DNA of 17,897 bases from PSLL01 sp964389705 (GTDB taxonomy: Bacteria > Desulfobacterota_D > UBA1144 > Nemesobacterales > CSP1-2). The translations under genes were made by a program, and so were the position numbers. The notes beneath the pieces are model-generated. The model was not told where the DNA came from, made no database searches, and saw nothing but the letters and a program-made list of their open reading frames with translations. This document shows positions 7,738 through 13,501 of the stretch, piece by piece (positions within the stretch are counted from its first letter, which is position 1; the number at the start of each line of letters is the position of its first letter). The stretch is from the NCBI GenBank assembly GCA_964389705.1, contig CAYMEO010000057.1, positions 1 through 17,897 on the forward strand, given 5' to 3'.

Positions 7738-8163
7738 TCATGAATTGCCCTTACTCCTTTTTTCCTCTAAGTACCATTCAAGTATAAAAACCGCAGCCAT
7801 TTTATCAATAACCCTTTTTCTCTTTCTCCTGCTGAGGTCTGCTTTAAGCAGTATCTCTTCTGCATCAACTGTAGAGAAGCTCTCGTCACGGAATTCAATA
7901 GGTAAAGAAAATACCTTCTTTACCTTCTCAGCAAACTTTAATATATCCTGTCCTCTTCTGCCGACCGTGCCGTCAATGTTGTATGGAACACCAACCAGTA
8001 TCACAGATGGATTATACTGGTTTATAATCCTACCTAAAGCCTCAATGTCGCGTCTTAATTCAGTCCTTTTTATAGTCGTAACCCCATGAGCCGCAATCCC
8101 CAGCTCATCACTTACAGCAACACCGATTGTTTTTGTACCGACATCAAGTGCTAAGATTCGCAT
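7738..8163 (-). CDS. yqgF: YqgF/RuvX family RNase H-fold nuclease (pre-16S rRNA processing)
   Basis: This encodes 141 residues, the normal length for YqgF. The N-terminal MRILALDVGTKTIGVAVSD is the RNase H-fold first motif with the catalytic Asp7. VILVGVPYNIDGT and RDESFSTVDAEEIL carry further family motifs, and the C-terminal DKMAAVFILEWYLEEK closes the fold. The family was proposed as an alternative Holliday junction resolvase and is now linked to 16S rRNA 5'-end processing in E. coli. There is no Shine-Dalgarno sequence; a -10-like AATAAT (8170-8175, minus strand) lies 6 bases before the ATG, again suggesting a leaderless start. The alpha/beta hydrolase follows downstream. Confidence 0.95.
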   Translation of the reverse strand: MRILALDVGTKTIGVAVSDELGIAAHGVTTIKRTELRRDIEALGRIINQYNPSVILVGVPYNIDGTVGRRGQDILKFAEKVKKVFSLPIEFRDESFSTVDAEEILLKADLSRRKRKRVIDKMAAVFILEWYLEEKRSKGNS

Positions 8164-8169
8164 TTGTGG

Positions 8170-8175
8170 ATTATT
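8170..8175 (-). promoter_or_regulatory. Candidate -10 box of yqgF, leaderless arrangement
   Basis: On the minus strand AATAAT (five of six bases of TATAAT) ends 6 bases before the yqgF ATG, and the six bases CCACAA contain no ribosome binding site. It is weaker than the equivalent boxes at 1156 and 6185 but has the same geometry. Confidence 0.35.
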
Positions 8176-8208
8176 AAAGTTTAAAATTTTATAAAAGCCA
8201 AAGAAAGA

Positions 8209-8246
8209 GAGCTAGCAATTGAGCTTTGCCTTGAAATTGATAGCTC
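8209..8246. repeat. Imperfect inverted repeat in the yqgF-ubiA divergent region
   Basis: GAGCTAGCAATT (8209-8220) is matched on the opposite strand by AATTGATAGCTC (8235-8246), 11 of 12 positions complementary, around a 14-base centre that contains a further copy of GAGCT. It can be read either as an RNA hairpin or as a double operator, and it overlaps a candidate plus-strand promoter. There is no T-run directly after the second arm, so a terminator is less likely. Confidence 0.4.
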
Positions 8247-8255
8247 CAATATAAT
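8226..8255 (+). promoter_or_regulatory. Candidate distal plus-strand promoter
   Basis: TTGCCT (8226-8231) and a perfect TATAAT (8250-8255) are separated by 18 bases. If used, it would start a transcript near 8262 with a leader of about 170 bases ahead of the UbiA gene. The inverted repeat at 8209-8246 covers the -35 box. The -10 is strong, the -35 is mediocre. Confidence 0.3.
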
Positions 8256-8377
8256 TTTTCCTAAGATTCTTTCTTACATCCTAGCCTTATACCGCTTTTG
8301 AGATTTCAATATTATTTGGTCTCTTATCCTAAATAACCCGCTCTAATATGTGTACAGCGACAAATTGAACCGTGCTA

Positions 8378-8407
8378 TTGACTGATTCATGTTAATGGAG
8401 ATATACA
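8378..8407 (+). promoter_or_regulatory. Candidate proximal promoter of the UbiA-family gene
   Basis: TTGACT (8378-8383, five of six consensus bases) is followed after 18 bases by TATACA (8402-8407). Transcription would start near 8414, leaving a leader of about 20 bases that contains the AAGGAG ribosome binding site (8418-8423). A dyad at 8391-8414 overlaps the -10 box. Confidence 0.45.
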
Positions 8408-8414
8408 TATTAAC
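8391..8414. promoter_or_regulatory. Operator-like dyad over the UbiA-gene promoter
   Basis: GTTAAT (8391-8396) and ATTAAC (8409-8414) are exact inverted half-sites separated by 12 bases, bracketing the candidate -10 box. The geometry suits a dimeric repressor. No regulator gene is adjacent that I could assign to it, so the role is inferred from position alone. Confidence 0.35.
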
Positions 8415-8432
8415 ACAAAGGAGTTAATTAAA

Positions 8433-9299
8433 TTGTTGAATACAGGTTCTCGTGATCCGGCATTTCAGACATCGGATAATTTATATGAAATCTCCTCGAT
8501 CTTGATTAAAATAAGTAGACCCATTGGCTGGATTACGGCTCCACTTGTCTTTTCAATAGGGCTGTTTTATTCAGGTGCAAAATTATCCCCTTTGTCTCTA
8601 CTGCAGATTCTACTACTCTCGTTCCCCTATTGCATTTTGTTATATGGTATCAACGACATCTACGATTACAAATCAGATACATTAAATCCGAGAAAAACAT
8701 CAATAAAGCTGGATCCAAGATACCATTTTATTGTAAAAAGGGCTTCCTTATTTGTCGGATTGCTATTGATTATAAGCTCATTTCTGACTTTGAATTTATC
8801 AAATATCATATCTATAATCTGGCTGATTTTCTTTTCATACTACTACTCCGCGCCCCCTTTAAGATTTAAAGAAAGGCCCCCGCTTGACTCATTTTCAAAC
8901 GGGGCCTTATTTTTCATAGTATTTTCAATCGGGTGGAGTTTCGGCAGAGGTGTCTCTGATATACCGGCAAAGATATATTTTGTATCCGGCTGCGTAATGG
9001 GAATTCACTCATTTAGCACCGTTATGGACTATACAATAGACAAAGAAGTCGGAGATAAAACGTTTGCGGTTATATTTGGAAAGAGAGCGGCTTCAGTCTT
9101 TGCACTGATTTTATTCGTTTCGACTTTGATATTTTCTAAGATCGGAAGAGCATCCATTAATTACTATATTGCTTTTTGCAGTTTGCTGTTTCTAATCGCA
9201 TCAGTTTTTCCAAAGGAAAAACTTGCCTTTTTACTATTTAAACTAATATTTGTAGGATTCATCATAACGGCATTAATTTTCTTGGTCTCCTACTTGTAG
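8433..9299 (+). CDS. UbiA-family membrane prenyltransferase
   Basis: This 288-residue integral membrane protein of the UbiA superfamily transfers an isoprenoid chain to an acceptor. The first Asp-rich motif is NDIYDYKSD at 74-82 (N74, D75, D78, D82), and the second is MDYTIDKEVGDKT at 198-210 (D199, D203, D208), so both diphosphate/Mg2+ sites are intact. Between them SAPPLRFKERPPLDSFSNG resembles the carotenoid (lycopene elongase/CrtEb-like) clade rather than UbiA or MenA proper; this is an impression from motifs. Several hydrophobic helices are visible throughout. The start is a TTG at 8433, supported by AAGGAG at 8418-8423 and by the lack of any ATG before the second motif. It has its own promoter region and ends in a terminator; no isoprenoid pathway neighbours are present. 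Confidence 0.88.
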   Translation: MLNTGSRDPAFQTSDNLYEISSILIKISRPIGWITAPLVFSIGLFYSGAKLSPLSLLQILLLSFPYCILLYGINDIYDYKSDTLNPRKTSIKLDPRYHFIVKRASLFVGLLLIISSFLTLNLSNIISIIWLIFFSYYYSAPPLRFKERPPLDSFSNGALFFIVFSIGWSFGRGVSDIPAKIYFVSGCVMGIHSFSTVMDYTIDKEVGDKTFAVIFGKRAASVFALILFVSTLIFSKIGRASINYYIAFCSLLFLIASVFPKEKLAFLLFKLIFVGFIITALIFLVSYL

Positions 9300-9301
9300 A
9301 A

Positions 9302-9330
9302 GCATACCAAGAGGCTATGCATTTTATTTC
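9302..9330 (+). terminator. Rho-independent terminator after the UbiA-family gene
   Basis: GCATA (9302-9306) pairs with TATGC (9316-9320), and the inner CC/GG (9307-9308 with 9313-9314) extends the stem past a bulged C, leaving an AAGA loop. The stem is followed by ATTTTATTTC, a T-rich tract on the plus strand. It lies 3 bases after the stop codon. In the minus direction the hairpin is not followed by Ts, so it mainly serves the plus-strand gene. Confidence 0.55.
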
Positions 9331-9338
9331 TCAACTAA

Positions 9339-10115
9339 TTAAAATATCAAAAGTAGCTTTGTGAGAAAAAAATCTCCTATAATTATGAGTACCAGAGAAA
9401 CCACAACCGTAAGCGTTGTAGCCCTTCCTACCCCTTGCGTTCCACCCTCAGCGTTCATCCCAATGTAACATCCTATAATTGCGACTATTAAGCCAAAGAA
9501 AACTGTTTTTATTATTCCACTGAGAAAGTCGGAAATATCAACTTGCTGAACCACGACTTGAACAAAAAGCCGGGGACTTATGTTTAGCTCAATGTTGGCC
9601 ATAATCATTCCGCCGAGAATTCCCGCAAGGTCTGCAATTGCTGAGAGAAAAGGAAATGATATTATCGCCGCAATAAACCTTGGAACGACGAGCTTCTTTA
9701 TCGGATCTGCTCCAAGGGTTCTTATTGCATCAATCTGTTCTGTAACCTTCATTGAACCGATTTCTGCTGTAATCCCTGAGCCTACCCGCCCTCCGACAAG
9801 GAGAGACGTAATCACGGGTCCCAGCTCTCTTACGATCGCAAGTGAAACAACCTGACCCACAAGCCCCTTTGCACCGAACCTCTTAAACCCATAGGCAAGC
9901 TGAAGCACCATAACCATCCCAATTGACATGGCAGATAGAATCACAATCGGAATAGATTTAAAACCAATCTCATCTATCTGCTCTGAGATGAGTCTGAGAT
10001 TAAAGGGACGGGCAAAGCTACATTGAACAGTCTTATAAATAAGAACCCCTACTCCTCCCAAACCCTCAAGGATGGAGATAAAGAACCCGCCGAGCCAGAT
10101 GGCAAAATTCCTCAT
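9339..10115 (-). CDS. mlaE: MlaE-family ABC transporter permease
   Basis: This 258-residue permease of the MlaE/Ttg2B/YrbE family is an inner-membrane part of MCE-type phospholipid transporters that keep outer-membrane lipid asymmetry. The family hallmark RELGPVITSLLVGGRVGSG with AEIGSMKVTEQIDAI and RTLGADP (about residues 96-138) is complete, and several transmembrane helices follow, ending in a hydrophobic LVLIIIGDFFLTKLLLIF. The ATG overlaps the stop of the upstream lipoprotein gene by 4 bp (ATGA), so the two are translationally coupled. The partners normally found beside it, the MlaF-type ATPase and the MlaD-type MCE protein, are not in the window, and the operon ends here facing the UbiA-family gene. 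Confidence 0.93.
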   Translation of the reverse strand: MRNFAIWLGGFFISILEGLGGVGVLIYKTVQCSFARPFNLRLISEQIDEIGFKSIPIVILSAMSIGMVMVLQLAYGFKRFGAKGLVGQVVSLAIVRELGPVITSLLVGGRVGSGITAEIGSMKVTEQIDAIRTLGADPIKKLVVPRFIAAIISFPFLSAIADLAGILGGMIMANIELNISPRLFVQVVVQQVDISDFLSGIIKTVFFGLIVAIIGCYIGMNAEGGTQGVGRATTLTVVVSLVLIIIGDFFLTKLLLIF

Positions 10116-10651
10116 TTAATCACCCGAAATTTTGAGATGAATTCCTTAAAATCTCCAAATCCGAGATCGAAGTTATCCGGTGAAGAGGCATAGGTAAGGT
10201 CATAGACGCAATCGCCTTTTTTTAGAACCACGGTACTTAGCTTTATAGAAGTGTTATCGAGCCTTCCTAGGTATATACTCTCAAGTGCCTTTTGGCCATC
10301 TATAGTTAATTCGTTTCTTTCCAACGTTTGCTTATCTGTAATTCCTATGACAAGAGGTTCAGAAAGGGCCTTTAAGCTATATTTGCCCTTCTGATTACAC
10401 GTTGAATTTACGGTTATCGTTGCACTGATCTTGCTGTTGAAGAAAGCAATGTCTCCACCTTCAATTTTAATCCTATTCCAGCCATCCGAAAGAGCCCCAA
10501 TCTCATAACTGGTAAGCCTAGACTCATAAACCCGCCCTATGAGTTTACCGTTTTGATCATCAGCAGAGGCATACAAACGGGCAAATCTAACAATCGAGCA
10601 GGAGCTAAAGAGAGCAACAAAGAGGAATAAGGCTACAGAAAGTTTCTTCAT
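10112..10651 (-). CDS. Putative lipoprotein upstream of mlaE
   Basis: From the ATG at 10651 this encodes 179 residues. It begins MKKLSVALFLFVALFSSC, a lipoprotein signal sequence with Cys18 as the likely lipidated residue (the -3 residue is Phe, slightly atypical). The mature part is beta-rich with no domain I recognise; landmarks are WNRIKIEGGDIAFFN, VNSTCNQKGKY and KKGDCVYDLTYASSPDNF. The frame is open to an in-frame ATG at 10666, but neither start has a ribosome binding site; TAAAAT on the minus strand 13 bases before 10651 could be a -10 box. The 4-bp overlap with mlaE implies a shared function, perhaps as a periplasmic or outer-membrane accessory of the lipid transporter; this is inferred from context. 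Confidence 0.78.
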   Translation of the reverse strand: MKKLSVALFLFVALFSSCSIVRFARLYASADDQNGKLIGRVYESRLTSYEIGALSDGWNRIKIEGGDIAFFNSKISATITVNSTCNQKGKYSLKALSEPLVIGITDKQTLERNELTIDGQKALESIYLGRLDNTSIKLSTVVLKKGDCVYDLTYASSPDNFDLGFGDFKEFISKFRVIK

Positions 10652-10741
10652 CTGGGTGGGTCGCATTTTAGTTTAATCGAAATTCCCTCTAAAAACCAGG
10701 TCATAGGACTCCCATTTTAAGATCTTCCTTAATCTGTTCTG

Positions 10742-10767
10742 TAGAGACGCCATCAATGGCGTCTCTA
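10742..10767. repeat. Perfect 12-bp inverted repeat (palindromic element)
   Basis: TAGAGACGCCAT (10742-10753) and ATGGCGTCTCTA (10756-10767) are exact inverted copies separated by CA. It lies in the 173-bp gap between the Pit gene end and the lipoprotein gene start, about 58 bases past the Pit stop. Neither side has a T-run, so it is not a standard intrinsic terminator. GAGACGC-type palindromes of this kind occur as dispersed repeats in several bacterial genomes, so a REP- or MITE-like copy is the favoured reading; that needs genome-wide copies to confirm. The rest of this gap shows nothing I can name. Confidence 0.7.
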
Positions 10768-10824
10768 ACTGGTATGATATCAGTATTTGTAGGGCAATTA
10801 CTAATGGTTGCATCGCTTGGTTTT

Positions 10825-11826
10825 CTAATTAAAAATTAACTCGATCAAATAGTAAAGGGACCCGGCAATAAAAGCCGCTGCGGGGATAGTGAAAATCCAT
10901 GCCCAAACAATCCTTAAGGTTACACCCCATCGCACGCTTGAGAGTCCTTTAGATGCCCCTACGCCAGATATTGCACCTGTAATCACATGTGTCGTGCTTA
11001 CGGGTATGCCAAGATGGGTGGCAAAAAAGATGCTAGCCGCGCTCGCAGTCTCAGCACAAAACCCCTCAATTGGTCCTAATTTGGTAATCCTCTGACCCAT
11101 AGTCTTAACAATCCTCCAGCCGCCTATGAGGGTTCCTAAGGCTATAGCAACATGGGCGCTAAGCACCACCCAAAGAGGAATGGTAAAATCATCAAGAAAT
11201 CCTCCTGCGACCAGTAGTCCTGTAATGATTCCCATTGTCTTTTGTGCATCGTTACCCCCATGGCCCAGACTATAGAGGGCAGCAGAAACAAATTGTAGAC
11301 GCCGAAACCATTTATTTACATAAGCAGGGGTGTGTCTATATACCAACCATGTAGCGATAATTATAAAGATCAATCCCAAGATTAAGCCGATAACTGGTGC
11401 AAGAAAGATAAAGACCAGTGTCTTAGACCAGCCACTTATGATTATTACGTGCGTTCCTGCCTTTGCAATGGCCGCTCCGGCATAACCACCGATCAAGGCA
11501 TGGGATGAGCTCGTTGGCAATCCCAGATACCATGTGATGAGATTCCAACCGATGGCGCCAATGAGCCCTGCAAAAATAACCGGAGGCGTTACGGCGTTAA
11601 TATCAATCAAGCCCTTGCCAACCATCTTTGCCACAGATGTTCCAAAGACAAGGAATGCAATAAAATTAAAAAAGGCAGCCCAGAGAACCGCCTGCCTCGG
11701 GGTTAATACACGAGTAGAGACAATCGTGGCAATAGAGTTTGCCGCGTCATGGATGCCATTTGTAAAATCAAATACAAGGGCGATAAAAATGACAAAGGCG
11801 ATAAAGACTAGGTGGGGATCAGACAT
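10825..11826 (-). CDS. pit: Inorganic phosphate transporter, Pit family
   Basis: This 333-residue multi-helix membrane protein of the PiT family (PF01384) brings in phosphate, generally as a metal-phosphate/proton symporter in bacteria. The two family repeats are visible: ALVFDFTNGIHDAANSIAT near the N-terminus and SLGHGGNDAQKTMGIITG in the middle, plus FCAETASAASIFFATHLGIPVSTTHVI split around the later helices. The length fits the short Pit group rather than E. coli PitA (about 500). The frame is open to a TTG at 11835, but the ATG at 11826 gives the usual MSDPHLVF opening. That ATG overlaps the end of the upstream DUF47 gene by 8 bp, so both are made together. Confidence 0.93.
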   Translation of the reverse strand: MSDPHLVFIAFVIFIALVFDFTNGIHDAANSIATIVSTRVLTPRQAVLWAAFFNFIAFLVFGTSVAKMVGKGLIDINAVTPPVIFAGLIGAIGWNLITWYLGLPTSSSHALIGGYAGAAIAKAGTHVIIISGWSKTLVFIFLAPVIGLILGLIFIIIATWLVYRHTPAYVNKWFRRLQFVSAALYSLGHGGNDAQKTMGIITGLLVAGGFLDDFTIPLWVVLSAHVAIALGTLIGGWRIVKTMGQRITKLGPIEGFCAETASAASIFFATHLGIPVSTTHVITGAISGVGASKGLSSVRWGVTLRIVWAWIFTIPAAAFIAGSLYYLIELIFN

Positions 11827-12442
11827 TCTCGACAACTATCCCTTCGAGGACGTTTGCCACATCTTCACAACGGTCGATTGCCTCTTCAAGTGTCTCATAT
11901 ATATCTTTCCATTTTATTATCTCAATCGGGTCATAAAATGAACTAAATAAAATCGAAAGCGCATTCCTAAATATCCTGTCTCCTTCATTCTCGAGTCGAT
12001 TAATTTCTATGCAGATGTTCAATATCGATTCGGAATTTTTTAAATCCCTAAGCCCGTTTATACCCTTTGCCACTTGATCTACAGCCTTCTCAAGGACGCC
12101 AATTAAAGCCATAGATTCAGACGTTGAGGTTTTTATCCTGTAAAGAAGAACCCTCTCAGAGGTAGAATCAATAAGGTCAAGAACATCATCCATTCTAGTT
12201 ATAAGGGCATAAATCGATTCGCGGTCAATTGGGGTGATAAAGGTCTTATGCAATCTAGAGACAGTCTCGTGGGTTATACGATCGGCTTCGTGTTCGACCT
12301 CTTTTATCTGCCTGGCTTTTTCCTCAGCATTTGATAAATCCTGCATCATCTCCTTAAGGAGCCTTATCCCACGAATCATCTTCTCTGATGCGCTGTCAAA
12401 GTAATCGAAAAATCTCTCCTCTTTTGGCAGAAGTCTAACCAT
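11819..12442 (-). CDS. DUF47 / PhoU-like phosphate transport regulator
   Basis: This encodes 207 residues of the DUF47 (TIGR00153, PhoU-related) family, cytoplasmic helical-bundle proteins almost always paired with Pit transporters and thought to regulate them. The sequence is nearly all helix and shows the acidic metal-binding repeats EVEHEADRITHE (about 48-59) and INRLENEGDRIFRN (about 147-160), with a final CEDVANVLEGI. Start at the ATG at 12442 is fixed by a strong GAGGTGA on the minus strand 4 bases upstream. It is the first gene of the operon and overlaps pit by 8 bp. Confidence 0.92.
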   Translation of the reverse strand: MVRLLPKEERFFDYFDSASEKMIRGIRLLKEMMQDLSNAEEKARQIKEVEHEADRITHETVSRLHKTFITPIDRESIYALITRMDDVLDLIDSTSERVLLYRIKTSTSESMALIGVLEKAVDQVAKGINGLRDLKNSESILNICIEINRLENEGDRIFRNALSILFSSFYDPIEIIKWKDIYETLEEAIDRCEDVANVLEGIVVENV

Positions 12443-12470
12443 GAAATCACCTCATAAAGAAACCTAGATA

Positions 12471-12479
12471 TTTATACCA
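12471..12479 (-). promoter_or_regulatory. Extended -10 promoter of the DUF47-pit operon
   Basis: Read on the minus strand this is TGGTATAAA, an extended -10 element with one mismatch in the hexamer. Transcription would start near 12464, leaving about 20 bases that carry the GAGGTGA ribosome binding site. No good -35 box or Pho-box-like repeat was seen. Confidence 0.4.
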
Positions 12480-12568
12480 CATTCAATAGAGAAAGCCACA
12501 TCTTGAAACTTCTATAGAGATAGAGCATCATATGGAATTATAAACCTATCTGCGGAGGCAAATAGAAT

Positions 12569-12826
12569 TTGAGCAGAGTTGTAATTTACACAACGACTTA
12601 TTGTCCCTACTGCCGTGCCGCAAAGGCTCTTCTCGATAGCAAGGGTGTAGAATACGAGGAAATTGATTTAACAAAAGACCCGACGGCAAAAAGAAGGATA
12701 ATGGAAGAAATGGGCTGGAGAACTGTGCCCATAATTCTGATTAACGGAAACCTCATCGGTGGTTATGATCAACTTCAGGGACTTGAAAGAGAAGGAAAAC
12801 TAGACGAGATACTTAGGCCTAAGTAG
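12569..12826 (+). CDS. grxC: Glutaredoxin (GrxC type)
   Basis: This 85-residue dithiol glutaredoxin reduces disulfides or glutathionylated proteins in the cytoplasm. The active site TTYCPYCRAAKALL has Cys12-Pro-Tyr-Cys15, the cis-proline loop is WRTVPIILING, and GGYDQLQGL is the glutathione-contacting GG-D motif. The length is that of E. coli Grx3. The start is a TTG at 12569, chosen because GGAGG at 12554-12558 lies 10 bases upstream and the first strand (RVVIYTT) begins at once. A 16-bp perfect palindrome spans its last codons and stop. It is divergent from the DUF47-pit operon. Confidence 0.93.
   Translation: MSRVVIYTTTYCPYCRAAKALLDSKGVEYEEIDLTKDPTAKRRIMEEMGWRTVPIILINGNLIGGYDQLQGLEREGKLDEILRPK
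12810..12825. repeat. 16-bp perfect palindrome across the glutaredoxin stop codon
   Basis: TACTTAGGCCTAAGTA is a perfect 16-bp palindrome covering the last codons of the glutaredoxin gene and two bases of its TAG stop. As RNA it could form a stem of about 6 bp with a small loop, but the T-rich tract (TTCTTTT) begins about 15 bases later, too far for a typical terminator. Confidence 0.5.
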
Positions 12827-13058
12827 CAGAAGGTATACATTCTTTTAACCCGCCCCTCTTTATGAAAAGAAACACAATTACCCTCTCTGCTGAATTGGAA
12901 CCGAATTTGTTCGGATGACAACATATTGTCCAAGTGAGGAACCCCTATTTCCATGGAAATTGGCATCTACAGAGACAATCCCGCTTGAAAAAGGGCATCC
13001 TTTGTGTAACAATGGGGGTAGATAAAACTAGTTAAGATTATCCACAGAGGCCAAAGAA
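12827..13058. other. Gap with three short dyads between grxC and the response regulator
   Basis: No gene is supportable in these 232 bases. Three dyads, each 14 bp long, lie close together: CCGAA-TTTG-TTCGG (12901-12914), GACAA-CATA-TTGTC (12917-12930) and the perfect palindrome ATTTCCATGGAAAT (12947-12960). Near the end TTATCCACA at 13038-13046 matches the DnaA-box consensus. AGAGG at 13046-13050 is the ribosome binding site for the next gene. Confidence 0.4.
13038..13046 (+). promoter_or_regulatory. Single DnaA-box-like 9-mer
   Basis: TTATCCACA is a perfect match to the TTATNCACA DnaA box, 12 bases before the response-regulator start codon. A single match is expected by chance about every other window of this size, so this is recorded with low weight. 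Confidence 0.2.
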
Positions 13059-13433
13059 ATGGTCAAGGTGCTATTGGTTGAAGATGATGAATCCTTGAGA
13101 AACCTCTACAGCAAGGTCCTCAGAGACAACAAATATGAAGTGGAAACCGCCGTTGATGGTGAGGATTCATTTATCAAGATAGATTCCTTTAGGCCCGATA
13201 TAATTATTCTCGATATTGAAATGCCCAAGCTAAATGGTATTGAGGTCTTAAAGATTTTAAAAGCCGATCCCGAGTTGAGAAAAATCCCCGTAATAATGTT
13301 TACAAGTATATCAGACTCAAATAGACTGCACGAGTGTTTTAAAATCGGAGTAAAAGGCTACATTATTAAAGATGGCTCTACCGCATATGAGAACGTAAAA
13401 AAGATAGACCTGTTTGTAAAATCACTATTGTGA
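13059..13433 (+). CDS. Single-domain response regulator (CheY-like receiver)
   Basis: This 124-residue protein consists only of a phosphoacceptor receiver domain. The acidic pocket is E8-D9-D10, the phosphorylation site is Asp52 in IIILDIEMPKLNG, the switch Thr is Thr82 in IMFTS and the conserved Lys is Lys104 in GYIIKDG, so it should be phosphorylated by a histidine kinase. There is no output domain, so it acts by protein-protein contact or as a phosphorelay intermediate. No histidine kinase is in the window. AGAGG at 13046-13050 lies 8 bases before the ATG. The moeA frame begins within its last codons, so the two may be co-transcribed although their functions are unrelated on present knowledge. 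Confidence 0.93.
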   Translation: MVKVLLVEDDESLRNLYSKVLRDNKYEVETAVDGEDSFIKIDSFRPDIIILDIEMPKLNGIEVLKILKADPELRKIPVIMFTSISDSNRLHECFKIGVKGYIIKDGSTAYENVKKIDLFVKSLL

Positions 13434-13501
13434 AATGCCTGCGACAATTTACTACCCAATACTATCTATTGAAAGCTATTATAAAGATCAAAGATAAACA
13501 A

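Noticed and set aside
12862..12918. Eighteen-codon plus-strand frame after grxC (MKRNTITLSAELEPNLFG)
   Set aside because: It lacks a ribosome binding site and overlaps a dyad; too short to support.
13038..13046. Replication origin suggested by a DnaA box
   Set aside because: Only one perfect 9-mer is present, with no cluster, no AT-rich unwinding element and no dnaA, dnaN or gyrB nearby.
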